Under the pieces are notes generated by a model that saw only the letters and a program-made list of their open reading frames with translations, did no database searches and was not told the origin of the DNA. This document shows, piece after piece, positions 49,905-62,195 of a stretch of 64,000 nt of DNA (the first letter of the stretch is position 1; each line of letters opens with the position of its first letter). Source of the stretch: Pelecanus crispus (lineage: Eukaryota; Chordata; Aves; Pelecaniformes; Pelecanidae). A program made the position numbers and the translations under genes. The stretch lies in contig NC_134656.1 in assembly GCF_030463565.1 (NCBI RefSeq), positions 2,962,501 through 3,026,500 on the forward strand, given 5' to 3'.

Positions 49905-52900
49905 TTCTATTACAGTTTGGAACGTGTTTTTATTGTAGAGAGATGTGCCTAGCTGCCTGAATATAGCCTGGACGCCAGGCAGAAAGATCTATTCTTGAGC
50001 TATTCACACTAGCAATCATCTGTTTTCCTCCACACAAATTGGCTCAGAATAGGTTTATTTTGTCCCTGTATCAGTAACCAAGAGCAAGATTGAGAGATGA
50101 AGAAGAAAGACAACAGACCAACCTGAAGGACACTGCAAAAAGCTGAAGTGAAAAATGGGTGACCGTACTCTAACAAGTAAGCAAAGACAGACTGACCTTA
50201 AAATTTAATGGAAACTACATGACAACAGCAACAAAGAGCAGACAATGATGCAGATCAAGAGGGAGACATGGGTGAGTCCTTGTGATCAGTCGTTGCTCAG
50301 TTGAGCTCCTTGCTACAGGTTTTCAATGAAGTTGTTTGCAAAGAACAGCGTGTGTGGCGATGATGTCAGATGACACCTGTTCACAGGCCACACTCTTTGC
50401 ATGTGATTTCCCTTCTCATGTTTTCACAAACAATTTGTCAGTGACATGAAAAACAGGAGAGAAAAACAGATACTATTTCTCTGCGTGGCTGCTTTTATTT
50501 CTCACCCTAAAATGACGGAAATTAAAATTGGATCCTCGCTTTGGTTACATTCCACAGGGGCGTGGGGTGCAGGAAGGAGATGATTCCAGCATGGCAACGC
50601 TTGATTTTACCCCCCTGCTCATAGCAGACAGGGCTGCAGAAAATCCCTGTAAAATCTAAATTTGAAAAAAAAAAAAAAAAAAAAGTAGTATTCTGTAATT
50701 TACACATGAACTCTTCTGAGATTTCAGAGAGTGTTAGCAAAGGAAGAAAAAGATACCCGTAACTTTTTCTTATACGAGAAGAACATACCACCACGTTTCT
50801 CTCAACAAAGCCAACACCAAACAAAAAGCCGTGTCACCCCCTAGGCTACAGTGGTACACTCCAAGAGTATCGCAAGTTGATATCATTTGGAATATTGCCT
50901 CATCTATATGCTTCAACTGAGACTTCTCGTCTTACTGGTTTTGTTTCTAAAAGATTGTGTACTTCTCAATGGATAGACAAGATCATGCTTAAAGTCACCA
51001 GGAAGAAGCAATAACCCACATTTTCCTAATGCAAAAGAAAAAAAAAAAGTTCACACAAACATGGATTTAGGCACATACATATGCGTATATATATAAGCCT
51101 GACATGCTCTGTCTTTGAATCTAAAATAACAGGTATGGCTAATAGCTTTAGCCCCCTGTACCGTAGGATGCTGAAGCAAATACAGTTCTAACATTCTGCC
51201 TACATACACTCATGGCTGGGATGATTCATAGTCACATAGTTTCTATATCAAGACTAGTGAACATACACAATCACATGGACTTCAGAGCAGTGCCCATCAC
51301 CCAAGTCTCCAGGACAAGCCTTTCCCTTTTCCTTCCAGATGTTCCCCTCTCTCTAGCCATGCTGCTCGCTTTTTTCTCACATTTGTTTTTGAAGCACTGC
51401 TCTTTAGACAGCCTTTCCAGCTCATCCAGGGACTCTCAAGAGCACAGACTTACTTTGTCCGCAGCTATACTGTATGGCAAACAGAATTAAGATAAAACAT
51501 GCTAATTTTTACTTGCTACCTAAGCCAAACAAAGAACCTAAAGCATCTCCAGCTGCTGAGGAGTAATGCACCATCCCTTCTTCCTTACCTCTGGATGACT
51601 GATCAGAAAAAGGACAAAAGAAAGTGGACTATTCATTTCAGACCTTTTGTTAGAATAATAAATACAAACTCAGACTAACAATTTCCAAACATGCAAACAC
51701 AGAGAAGACTCTGGTTTTAACTGTATCTAAAGGAAAGGATGATTGCATTGTTTAGTATCTTTCATGACAACTAGAATTTGCTACTTTTACCTCCAAAATT
51801 AAGCACAGAGATGTTACAAGTAAGGCTTTGTAACTTCTGGAACTACCTTCTGGCATGGCAGAGTCTTAACTACTTTGGTCAGAGCTCTAGCTACTTGTGA
51901 ACACAGTAATGAGACTGGATACAAGCATCACACAAGTTGGTACGAGGCCCAGTTTTGGCCTCAAGTTCTTACCACAGGCAATAACACAATATATTACACA
52001 CATGCTGAGGGCCTGATTTCGATTTGTCTTTCTCTCAAATATGTCCTTATATTGCTCATACCTAGAAACTGTAAATGGTGCATGTTTGTGTCAAGAAGCC
52101 TACGCAAGAGGTATGTTCAAAGGCAGACTTACCAAACTAAATCTCTGCAGGTATTTGACACCTTCAAGAAAAAATCAGGTTTCTGGCTAATTTAAGGACA
52201 ATTATCTCCATTCTCCAAACAGATGTCAGACACCTGTGTAACACATCAGAAGATAATCTCAGTGACATACTGTTAATCAACGAAAATTCTTTGTTACGAA
52301 TCCTTTTACTACGCTGGTTTCCAAAGAGGTCAAAAGAAATTCTATTCTACAAATCTCATTTAGCTGCTGTCATCTGGTACCAGTGTTGTTTAGAAGCACC
52401 GCAATGGTATTTTCTTTTGTTGTGGCGTAAGAGGCTCCCAGAGCACCATACTCTAACCGGGCACTGAGTGCACTATCATTTACTATGCTCGTAAGCCAGC
52501 AGGACAGCAGGGGCTCTGGGTGTTACCATATTACAAGTAATAAGAAAGCAAAACCATGTTGATTTCTGCTTCATCACAAGACAGTAATTATTTGGTCAGG
52601 AGAACTCAGATAGATTTGAGGCAGATCGTCACGCCAGCTTTTGTATTATAATCAGTACATAAAATAAACCGCAGGAGCTTAGGGAGGGCAGGAACTGCCC
52701 TTGTGCTCCGTGCAGCACCCACAAACTGTATCTTGACCAAGGGATCCTAAGCAGGACCTGAAAACTATTAAGTGGCAACAGTTCTGGTCATTAGGTATTG
52801 CACCTATTCAGAAAAAAACAAGTAAAAAAACCCCAAACCACTATGTACAAGAAGCAGAACTGCAATCATTAACGAGGTAGAACCCAAATACTAGAAGTAA

Positions 52901-53477
52901 AAGGCCACTGCTTTCATTTAATCCGATTTCTCCTTAAGCCAGCCCTCCCTCCAAGTTAGAGATCCGACTCTGGCACAAAGCAGCGCTGAAGGATCACAAT
53001 TCAGGCGGCTTGCTCCGTGCTGCTTCGCTTCCTCACCCTCCCTCGGAAGGGCGCGCAGGCAAAGGCCAAGTCTCCCTGAAAGCCACCGGCTACTTCTGGG
53101 CCCTGCCGAAATCGACTCAAGCTACGTACGGGGGCGGGGGGCGCGATTTCACCCCGGCTCTGCAAAACAGCGGCCGGAAGGAAAATGAGCGGAGTTAACC
53201 TGAGAGGAAAGCCCGGGGCGAGCAGCCGCCGGCGGCTCTGCCAGAGGGCCGCAGCCGCAGCCCCCGCGGGCCGCTGCCAGGGGGCCCGGCCTCCCTCAGC
53301 GCCCGGGCCCGAGTGCGCCTGCACGGCCGGAGCTCGGGGCTCGGGTCCGGCGCGCACCGGCCGAGCGGGGGCCGAAGGGGCCGGGGAAGGGCGAGGGGCC
53401 GGGGCCGCAGGGAGCGGGGCCGGGGAGGCCAGAGGGGAGGGGGAGAGGGAGGGGGAGGCGGCCGCCCCGCCCCGCCC

Positions 53478-53487
53478 GCGCATGCGC
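53478..53487. promoter_or_regulatory. NRF1-type site
   Basis: GCGCATGCGC, a perfect 10-bp palindrome identical to the NRF1 consensus core, in the YTHDF1 CpG island. Confidence 0.6.
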
Positions 53488-53574
53488 GCCCGGTGCCGCC
53501 GCGCTCCGCGCGCCCTCCGCCGCCGCCCCGCCCGCGCCCGGCCGTGCTTTCCCGGCGCGCCCCGCGCGCTCTCG

Positions 53575-53590
53575 GCGCTGACGTCAGCGC
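53575..53590. promoter_or_regulatory. CRE (CREB/ATF site) in a 16-bp perfect palindrome
   Basis: GCGCTGACGTCAGCGC contains the full CRE TGACGTCA at 53579-53586. It lies about 400 bp before the YTHDF1 start codon and 22 bp before the inverted CCAAT box. Confidence 0.65.
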
Positions 53591-53972
53591 AGCCCGGCGC
53601 CCGCCGCCATTGGAGTTGGCGGCTCCGGCTCCGTCCCTCGCTGCGGCCCGACGGCGGCGGGGCAGGCCCGGGCGGCGCGGCCCGGGGGCATGTGAAGAGA
53701 CGGGGCCGGCAGGGCGAGGCGAGGCGCGGCTCCGGCGCCGGCCTACCGCCCCCCGGGCACCCTGAGGAGGCGCCGAGCGGCGGCGCGCCTGCCAGCGGCC
53801 CCTTGCCCTCCCCCTCGGCCCCGGCCCCGGCCCCTTCCCCTCCCGGCCGCCGCCTGAGGGGAGAGGCGCCGCCGCCGCCGCCGCCCGGCCGCCAGGCCCC
53901 GGAGCTCCGCGCCGCGCCGAGCGGCCCTGCCTTCTCCCCCCGGCCCTCTGCTGAACCACGGCGGCCCTGTAC

Positions 53973-53999
53973 ATGAATTATGTCTGCCACAAGCGTTGA
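53973..53999 (+). other. Upstream ORF overlapping the YTHDF1 start
   Basis: ATG AAT TAT GTC TGC CAC AAG CGT TGA: an 8-codon ORF that starts 7 nt before the YTHDF1 ATG, in another frame, and stops inside exon 1. Its ATG context is weak (t at -3), so leaky scanning to the main ATG (a at -3) is likely. Confidence 0.6.
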
Positions 54000-54006
54000 C
54001 CCTCAG
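53980..54006 (+). CDS. YTHDF1: YTHDF1 coding exon 1
   Basis: 27 nt coding MSATSVDPQ up to donor gtaagc at 54007. The start is chosen because MSATSVD is the conserved family N-terminus. Confidence 0.96.
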
Positions 54007-57000
54007 GTAAGCGGCGAGGCGCGGGGCCTGCCCCTCCCCGCCCGCCGCCGGGGGGGTTCCCTCGCAGGCCGGAGCCTGCGGCTGCCCCGGGGGAGGCTTC
54101 TCCTCGCCCTCCCGGCTGCTTTGGAGCTCCGTCTTTCTCGTTAACGTCCCCCGTGGGCACGGCGCCTTCCCGCTGCCTTTCGAGGGCCGTGGCCATTTCC
54201 AAGGCAGGCCGGTGCTGCGCGATAGGAGCAGCGCGCTCCTCGGCCCCGCTTCAGACCAGCCCCGCTAAGTTGTTGGCCGTTTTGTGAGCCTCTTGGCCCT
54301 CCTCAAAAGCTGTGTGTTTTGCAGTGATAATATAAGCGTTTTTCTAAAATTAACTTTTTTATTTCCCCCTTTTTTTTTTTTTTTTTTTCATTTCCTTTAC
54401 CCCATCGTGTGCCGTGGCTTCTCAGAGACCGAAAGGACAGGACAATAAAGGTGAGGATGGTGTTGAGATCCGGTCGTTTAAACTGATACTGTAAGAGGTG
54501 AATTCTGCAGGTACCTGTAGGTGAGCAGAAGGATGTTGCTCTTGGTCCGTGTGGATAACAGCTGGAACAAAGGAAGTTGTGCTTTGTTTCAAAAATAACA
54601 TCAACTGGTATTTGTACAAGCTTGCTTGCATCCCACTTAATGCTACTGAGCTTAAAGTGGGAAGCACTGTCTGTTAGTGCTAAACATAATAATGGTCTAC
54701 GTTTCCCTAAAATAAAGCAGATTTCTACATCAAGTCACAAGGAAACGCCTCGTCAATATATATTTTTACATACTTTTGCATAGTCTCTTGCTGCTATATG
54801 AATACAGTTGTGCTAGTGGTCCGCTGTTGACTGGTGTATGTTCTAGCTGTCATATACAAGCCTACAAACGTAATTATTTAAGGAATTTTAAATAAAAAAT
54901 AGTTAACTTCTGATGAAATAATAAGCTTTTTATGGTAACTCCCATGCTTTGTTTGAAATTAAATTTAGTAACAAGTCATCTAAGAAAATGCCTTGATTAT
55001 TACTGTGGTTGCTAAGAAGTGTGTGACTGTTTAGGTTTAGAAACTAACAATATTCAACTCATAACTGCTTTTTAATATGACTTAACCTGCCGTAAAAATC
55101 CAGCTACTTCTACTTACAGAAAGTTTGATGCTATTTCTTATGTTTGTAATACTCTTTTACCTCTACTCTCCCTGACAAACTTGGCAGAAATACTCTGGTA
55201 AATTCCTGAACTTTTTTGCTAAACATCCTGTTTGGTGTGGTGTTAGTTTTAGTTTAGTTTAGCTGTTCTATGAAATAGGTAAATAAAGCAACTATCACAT
55301 AATGTGTTTGACCTTATTTCTTAAAATAATTTCATTTGCTTGCTTTGAGTGACCTAGTAACAGTTTTGGTTTTGTAAATCTTTCAGGAATGGGTTTTGAA
55401 TGCTTTTCTCACGCTGATTTACGCTCAAGTAGGCCTTTGATTATGGCAGATATCTCTCTTTTACATGTGAGAAAGTTGAGACTTAAATTTTCCAGAAAAT
55501 GTTGGGATATCAAGGCACTTAGTCATTATTTCATAACTAAATGTAACCTCACCTCATTTTATTTTAGCCAACTTAAGGAAGCAGTGAATAACACATGCTG
55601 GGAGAACTGTGAATTAGTTTCTGAGACTTCTAATTATGGACCAGAGCAATAGATGTTGTTTCCCAATATTTTTCATAAAATTCTTGTCAGTAATTATTTT
55701 TTTTTGTTCAGAGGTAATTCACATGAGTTGTCTATTCACTCTTGGCTGCAGAAGATTTTTTTTTTTTTTAATTTACTCAAATGTAGTTTTATAAGCAGTA
55801 ATATAAAGAGAAACCATTTGGAGGAAAAATGTCATCCCTTGGTCTTTTTATGAGTCTTCATGCTGTGAAGAAGAAATACAGCTTTTCATAAAATAACACA
55901 GGGTGGAACTCTTTACTGAAATGCTACTAAGCAGTATTATAATATGTTGTAACCTTTTTCTTCTAGTACAAAATGGTTCGTTACATCAGAAGGATACAGT
56001 TCATGACAACGATTTTGAACCTTACCTTTCCGGGCAGTCAAATCAGGTCAGTGTATTTTTAACTTAGGTTTTTGTCTTAGGCATGCTGTTGGTACTCAAT
56101 TCATAGGGTTGTGCTGAGGGAGCAAATTCCCTAAAAAGAAACGACTAGCGTGCTGTGTTACTTGGTAGTACAGCTACCATTTGTGCTCACAAAGCTAATA
56201 GTACCCTGCATATCCAGATGGCCACAAGTGAAAATGAAGTTAATGCTCCAACTAGTGTCTGCTGACTGCTCCTCAAATTGCAGGTTATTGGTATGCTTGG
56301 ACTGTGACAAACTATTTGATCTTACAGTGCTTTGATAGATGAGTGCCTGTGGGACTCAGAAGGTTCTGCTTTTGGGCTCTCCTGATTTGTATAATTTGTA
56401 TAATCCTAGAAATTAGCGTAGTTGAAATTTGTTTTTGATGCTTTCCAGATAGGTTGTAGAGGTGTCCCACTTGCTTTTTACACTTCAGCAAATATTGTTC
56501 TTTCATGTCCTTTGAAATATCTTAAGAATTAAAAATGTGTTATTTTAAGAGTAAGGCACTGTAATGTAAACTCTCAATATAATGCAGTTCATTGTAATGT
56601 ATGTTAAATCAACATCTGTGACTTAAATACCATTATAATAGAAAATATGTTTTAATTGAAGTAATTTTTGACTTAACATTCAAATCTTTGAACAAAATGT
56701 ATAGAAACTGGAGGTGCAAAAAGTTTTCTTTCACAAATGTAAAACGCCATTTCAGAGAGGCACCTGCCGAGGTACATTATTATTTCTTGGCAGAAAGGCT
56801 AAGTGTTGTCTTTTTAAAAGGGAAGTTTATGGTTCAGCCTGAAGCTGACGGGTACCACTTAATATTGGTGACATCACTGAACTTGCTTGGAAAAGTATTC
56901 TGCATGCCAAAAAAAAAAAAACATATAATGTGCTGTTCTGTTTCATTTGTGGACACTGTGATTTAATCTTGAACACTAGAGCAAACAGTATCAATTCATG

Positions 57001-60000
57001 TACTGCGTATTGGTTATCTTCAGGGTGTATTAAACATTTTTGTTAGGGCAGTCAGATGGAAGTGTGTTACGAGTTTGTTTTGGATCGTAGCACCCTTTGG
57101 GAAGGGTGCCAGCTTTAGCACAATATAGATCTACTTCAGCTCGTTTCCATCCTGGAAGCAATTGAGACATACCACTGTGGAAGTCAGGACAAGTGCTTAT
57201 ATGACAACATAAATTGTCTTCTGAGCTCCGCGCTGTGTAGGTTCCGGCTCCCAAGCGAAGCTTCTTAGTCCTCTGCAGCATAGACGTGTTCTCCAGACTT
57301 ATGCAAAGTTAAAATGTTTTAATGGGAAGCATTCCCTCTTCTCTGGAATTAATATACCGTAGCAGGGATAAAAGCAGGAAATTTGTGTGGGGGGGAAAGG
57401 AAGTAAAATTTTCTTTTTTAATGCAAAATTAGTCTTGAAAAGAATTTGAGGTTTTCACCTTTCTCTAATTTTTTTATTAAATTCTACTTCATCGCATTTG
57501 TATGTAATTTTAATTACTTAAACCCAAGATCTATTTTTCTAATGTGAAATATACTGAATGTTAGACTTCATATAGAAAAAATGTAGAACCATCTATTACA
57601 GTTTAATTCTAGGAAATTTGTCTTAGCTGTCAACAAGCACAGTTATTAGGTTTAAGTGGAAAAATTGCTATGACTGTTAGAATTTCCATAATTCTAATAA
57701 AGTTTTCTTACATGAAAGTGTAGCTCAACTGACCAATTTGCTTATGCTGCAGTAAGAAATCGGCATGCTACAAGAAACAATTGTGTAGGTCATCTTACAA
57801 TTTTAAGTGGAAAGTGACAGTAGCGTTAATTAGGACTGAGATTTTGTACTGAAGACAACCAGGTTTCTGAACAAAGCCTTATTATCTAGTTATTTAGTCA
57901 GATTTATTCACCCTTTAAAATTACTGTAAAATATAAGTGCCTTACAAAAAAAGATTTGAAACCAACTGGATATTTTAAAAGTACTTTAAGAAATTAAAAC
58001 CCCAGCTGATACAACAATATATTTGACATCCAAGATCAGGTATAGGTTGGCAGTATTGTGTTAATTTCCTATTTTAAAAATACAAGTTAGTCTTTAACAC
58101 AAGTATGTTATATAATCAAATAAAACATAAATGTCTCCTGTCTTTCTGTTGAAAACCACTCCTAAGTAGCGGTACCTTCTTTTCTTTCCATAAAGGTTCT
58201 AGCATCCCAGTAGCAGTAGTTAATACAGATAAAATTTGAGATGAGAGAGCTTTTTGTTATAAAGCATGCTAAAAGTACTTTTAAAGGGAGCCGAGTGAAG
58301 TAGAGTATTCATATACAAAGTTATACTCAAAGCAGGAAAGGCATCCCCCATGTAATGTCATCCAGAACCAAAAGATTATTCATAAGTAACAGGGAATTAC
58401 TAGCAAGCAGCATACTTTGTGAGAAAGAAGGGTTCCCTTCCTAATTAACAGAACGGTTGGGGCTTAGGGTTTTTTTTTTATTTAAAAAAAAAAAATACAG
58501 AAGGGTGCAGAAAGGTCAAGGATAAGTTTGTTGAAATAAATGTACTGCTGTTGCAGTGAAGGACTTCTGTCAGGCTGTCTTTTACACACTCTGGCATAAA
58601 GCCAGTCAAAACAGATTGAATGTTTTGTAAGGATGTCTGCTGAAACTTTCCTTTAATCTTGTTAGAATCCTTGTGGAAACTTTACAGGCTGTGTGACAGG
58701 AGGTGACAGTCGCAGGAATTGTCTAGAATCCTTTAGCAGAAATATTCTTAGGGACAAAACACCTGCTTTCTCTAGCTTATTCTTTTTTCTTAATTCTAAA
58801 CCTGTAGAATAAATCAACGCAAGTATCTCTGAAGAACTGTTTATGTCTCCTCCCTTTCACCTGCATTTGTTTATACATTTTTCTTAATATTAAATTAACA
58901 CTTTGAGATACAACATAGCAATCTCAAAGTCTTTAAGAAAAACAATGTTTTCGTATGCTAAATATTGATTATTTTAGCTTGGGAGGCTCAGAAAATTTAA
59001 TGCATTTTAGAGGGTCTTCTCATAGGAAGGTGGATTGTGTACCCCTTGTTAATGATAGAATTTGCACATAAATAAAGGCAGCATGAACAGTGGCAGAGAT
59101 TATTTATTTTGAATTGATAACACTGGATTTAGGCTGTTGAAGTCTCAGAAGCGGTTGCAGTACTGTATGCAAGCCTTGGAGGCATTTTATAGTATTCTGT
59201 ATGTGGAAAGTAAGGATATTGAATTACTCTGGCTTGGGGTGTCACGGAAGGGAGTCATTGGAAAATGAGCAATACAAATGACTGTGTATCAGTTGGGTAT
59301 TATGCTTATCTTCAGCAAGGAGGCGTTTTACTTCATTCTTTGAATGAGCTGAGAAATAATCTGATTTTTGGAAAAATGACTGAAGCTCCAGTGCAGTTTT
59401 GCTGATTTTGCAGATATTTCCACCCCCCCGCCCCCCCCCCCCCCCCCCCCCCCCAAGTTTGAAATCTTGCAGTTTGAAGGCAATCTTAGTTCCTCTTCGT
59501 AAAAGAATCTTTCTCCACGAGTAAGGAAAGGCTAGCTACTGTTTGACTCACTGACAGGAGATGTTGACCTTCCTTCCCCCTCATGGGTAATTACAGTTAG
59601 AGTGTCAGTTTGGAAGGTCTCCAATATATATGCTTCAGGTTTCTTTAAAGAGGAATAAACCGAATTTTAGAATAGTCTGTATTTGTTCTTTTGCATTGTT
59701 GAGTATGAGAAGCACATGGAATGCTTCAAAATCAGGTGCTGGCAGAGGATTTAGAGTGGAAGGAAAGGCTTCTCAGCTCGGTCCAAGTGGCAGTTGAAAG
59801 GGAGGAAAAGCTAGAATTTCAAAGGGGGTCCGCTGGTTTATAAGCAGTCAGTCTCTTATTTCATAGAGAGGAAAAGATGGCCCATTTGGAAGGACAGTCA
59901 GAAACAGTCTTGCACATCTGTAACTTTACTACCGAGGGAGGAACAGACTTTTGCAAACAGCTGAATAGGGTCTTTCTCAAACAGTTTGGATGGCATGTAT

Positions 60001-62195
60001 CACATGCCATATTTACATATATTTGCTCTAGTATACTAGTCGCCTTAATTTCTGTTTGTAGTTGTTAGGTCTGCTTACAGCAAACTTGGCATGCTTCTTA
60101 GCACGTGGTCCTGTCTGTATCAGAAGTAGCCTTTGCATGTTTTACCACTTCAGGTATGTTTTGCTTGTCGGGGACTGTTGGCCCCTCAAAACAATTCCAT
60201 AATGAGGACTGTAATCATATTTTCTGTTCTATGTGCTGTCATGTTAAAGTAATTTAATGTAAAATTTCTCCCATGTAGGGATCCAGAAATACTAAATGTC
60301 CTTCGTTCTGTGAGACATAAAAATATATTGTTACACAAGTTCTTTGAAATATTTTGGGGTATTGGTAGATTAAATAATTCTAGAAGAAGCCACAAAATAC
60401 CTGTAGTAACGTAAATAATCCTACATGGCTTCAAAATCTCAAGTACTAACCTCATTGTGAGCCACTAGTCCTGGGGCGTATTATAAATACCCAGATGCTG
60501 CAATTTAGCCCTGAATCTGTCTTGGAGTGTGAACTAAGATCTGTAATTAGAAATTTACCTTGTCTCTATTGTTCTTTTCTATTTGGTGATGAGCAGTGTT
60601 GTGGCTGTTTATAAACGAAGGGGTGTTTTTATATCTGAAGTTACCTTTTTTTTTCCTCTCTTTAACAGAACAGTAGCTATCCATCAATGACTGATCCTTA
60701 CCTGTCCAGTTATTATCCACCATCTATTGGGTTCCCCTATTCTCTCAGTGAAGCACCATGGTCTACAGGAGGAGATCCTCCTATCCCGTATCTCACCACC
60801 TATGGACAGCTCAGTAATGGAGATCATCATTTTATGCACGATGCTGTTTTTGGACAGCCTGGGGGTCTGGGAAATAATATCTATCAACACCGGTTTAACT
60901 TTTTCCCTGAAAATCCTGCCTTCTCGGCTTGGGGAACAAGCGGATCCCAAGGACAGCAGACTCAAAGTTCAGCATATGGGAGCAGCTACAGCTACCCACC
61001 TAGCTCCCTGGGCGGTACCATTGTGGATGGACAAACAGGATTTCATAATGATACATTAAATAAAGCTCCTGGAATGAACAGTATTGAACAGGGAATGGTT
61101 GGACTTAAGATTGGTGGAGATGTTACAACTTCTGCGGTGAAAACAGTAGGTTCTGTTGTCAACAGTGCCGGGATGACAGGTGCCCTCTCTGGTAATGGTG
61201 GGTCTAATGTAAACTTGCCAGTATCTAAACCAACTTCTTGGGCTGCTATAGCTAGCAAGCCTGCGAAACCACAGCCTAAAATGAAAACAAAAACTGGACC
61301 TGTAATTGGAGGAGCATTGCCTCCTCCACCTATAAAGCATAATATGGATATAGGTACTTGGGACAATAAGGGTCCTGTGGCAAAAGTTCCTGCCCCCCAA
61401 CAGATACCTTCTCCTCAGTCTGTCCCACAGCCACAGCAACAAATTGTTCAGCCTGTTCCAACTCAGCCTCCTCCATTGACTCAGCCGCAGTATCAGACCC
61501 CTCAGCAGCCACCCCAAAATCGCTGGGTAGCTCCTCGCAACAGAAACGCAGCTTTTGGCCAAAGTGGAGGAACTGGTAACGACAGCAACTCGGCTGGCAG
61601 TACCCAGCCTAACCCTGTTCCAAGTGGCGAGTCCCATCCTGTTCTTGAAAAACTGAAAGCTGCTCACAGCTATAACCCTAAAGATTTTGAATGGAACCTT
61701 AAAAATGGACGTGTGTTCATAATAAAGAGCTATTCTGAGGATGATATTCATCGTTCCATTAAGTATTCTATTTGGTGTAGTACGGAACATGGCAACAAAC
61801 GCCTGGACAGTGCTTTTCGGTCCATGAATAGCAAGGGTCCGGTCTACTTGCTGTTCAGTGTCAATGGCAGTGGACACTTCTGTGGAGTAGCAGAGATGAA
61901 ATCGCCTGTGGACTATGGCACCAGTGCAGGTGTCTGGTCTCAGGACAAGTGGAAGGGGAAGTTTGATGTCAAGTGGATCTTTGTGAAGGATGTGCCCAAC
62001 AACCAGCTCCGACACATCAGGCTGGAGAACAATGACAACAAACCCGTTACAAACTCCCGTGATACACAGGAGGTGCCCCTAGAAAAAGCAAAACAAGTGC
62101 TTAAAATTATTGCTACTTACAAGCACACGACCTCCATCTTTGATGACTTTTCTCATTATGAAAAGCGCCAAGAAGAGGAGGAGGTGGTGCGGAAG
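53980..62195 (+). CDS. YTHDF1: YTHDF1, m6A reader of the YTH domain family (lacks only the last exon)
   Basis: A cytoplasmic protein that binds N6-methyladenosine in mRNA and is linked to translation and mRNA fate. Four coding exons join in phase: 53980-54006, 54426-54450, 55967-56046 and 60669-62195, giving 553 residues. The human protein has 559, so only a short tail is missing. The N-terminus is [18 protein letters not shown] long low-complexity region is rich in Gly, Ser, Asn and Tyr, with a Pro/Gln stretch around residues 230-340. It is followed by the YTH domain at about 391-525. The aromatic cage Trp residues are W413, W467 and W472 in my numbering (human 411, 465, 470), in SIWCSTEHG and [11 protein letters not shown]. 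Features such as MSATSV and the synteny with BIRC7 separate it from YTHDF2 and YTHDF3. Confidence 0.97.
54007..54425. other. YTHDF1 intron 1 (419 nt)
   Basis: GC-rich at its start, where it is still part of the CpG island, then a T tract at about 54369-54389 before the exon 2 acceptor. Confidence 0.85.
54426..54450 (+). CDS. YTHDF1: YTHDF1 coding exon 2 (25 nt microexon)
   Basis: Acceptor ggcttctcag, donor gtgagg. It encodes RPKGQDNK plus one base, matching the human RTKGQDNK at this place. At 25 nt it is far below ORF-finder limits. Confidence 0.94.
54451..55966. other. YTHDF1 intron 2
   Basis: 1.5 kb, AT-rich; no other feature seen. Confidence 0.8.
55967..56046 (+). CDS. YTHDF1: YTHDF1 coding exon 3
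   Basis: 80 nt, acceptor tttttcttctag, donor gtcagt. With the G from exon 2 it reads [20 protein letters not shown] followed by LSGQSNQ, as in the family. Confidence 0.96.
56047..60668. other. YTHDF1 intron 3 (4.6 kb)
   Basis: AT-rich non-coding sequence with short A/T tracts and a poly-C run at 59423-59454. No gene or RNA was recognised. Confidence 0.8.
59423..59454. repeat. Poly-C tract interrupted by one G (7 C, G, 24 C)
   Basis: A near-pure C run of 32 bases in YTHDF1 intron 3. On the opposite strand it is a G tract that could form G-quadruplex. The exact length is prone to sequencing error. Confidence 0.9.
60669..62195 (+). CDS. YTHDF1: YTHDF1 coding exon 4 (large exon with YTH domain)
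   Basis: 1527 nt (509 codons), acceptor ctctttaacag, donor gtaaac after ...EEEEVVRK. It carries the low-complexity region and the whole YTH domain in one exon, as in the mammalian genes. Reading into the intron would add 15 codons to TGA (62241-62243). The expected terminal exon (about 8 residues) was not found before 64000. Confidence 0.97.

Larger units (their letters stand above)
42624..52989. other. Region between BIRC7 coding start and YTHDF1 CpG island
   Basis: 10.4 kb, presumably including the BIRC7 5' non-coding exon(s) and promoter, which I cannot place. It holds a 21-base C run, CpG-enriched patches at about 45540-45660 and 46560-46760, a plus-strand TATAAAAG at 46820-46827, an inverted repeat at 49846-49904 and a few short ORFs. 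Nothing here is a gene I can name. Confidence 0.5.
53000..54250 (+). promoter_or_regulatory. CpG island promoter of YTHDF1
   Basis: Extremely GC- and CpG-rich sequence, most dense at 53210-53980, surrounds the first coding exon. It carries a palindromic NRF1-type site GCGCATGCGC (53478-53487), a full CRE TGACGTCA (53579-53586) in a 16-bp palindrome, and an inverted CCAAT box with a YY1-like GCCGCCATTGG (ATTGG at 53609-53613). No TATA box is evident, as usual for a housekeeping promoter. The transcription start is probably between about 53590 and 53700. The long ORFs on both strands here are composition artefacts. Confidence 0.85.

Noticed and set aside
53001-53990. Long ORFs on both strands (up to 329 aa)
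   Set aside because: They arise from a stop-poor, extremely GC-rich CpG island. They overlap each other in several frames, are Ala/Arg/Gly/Pro-rich without a domain, and cover the YTHDF1 promoter.
61056-62015. 319-aa minus-strand ORF
   Set aside because: It is the antisense shadow of YTHDF1 exon 4, whose plus-strand frame is a clear family match.
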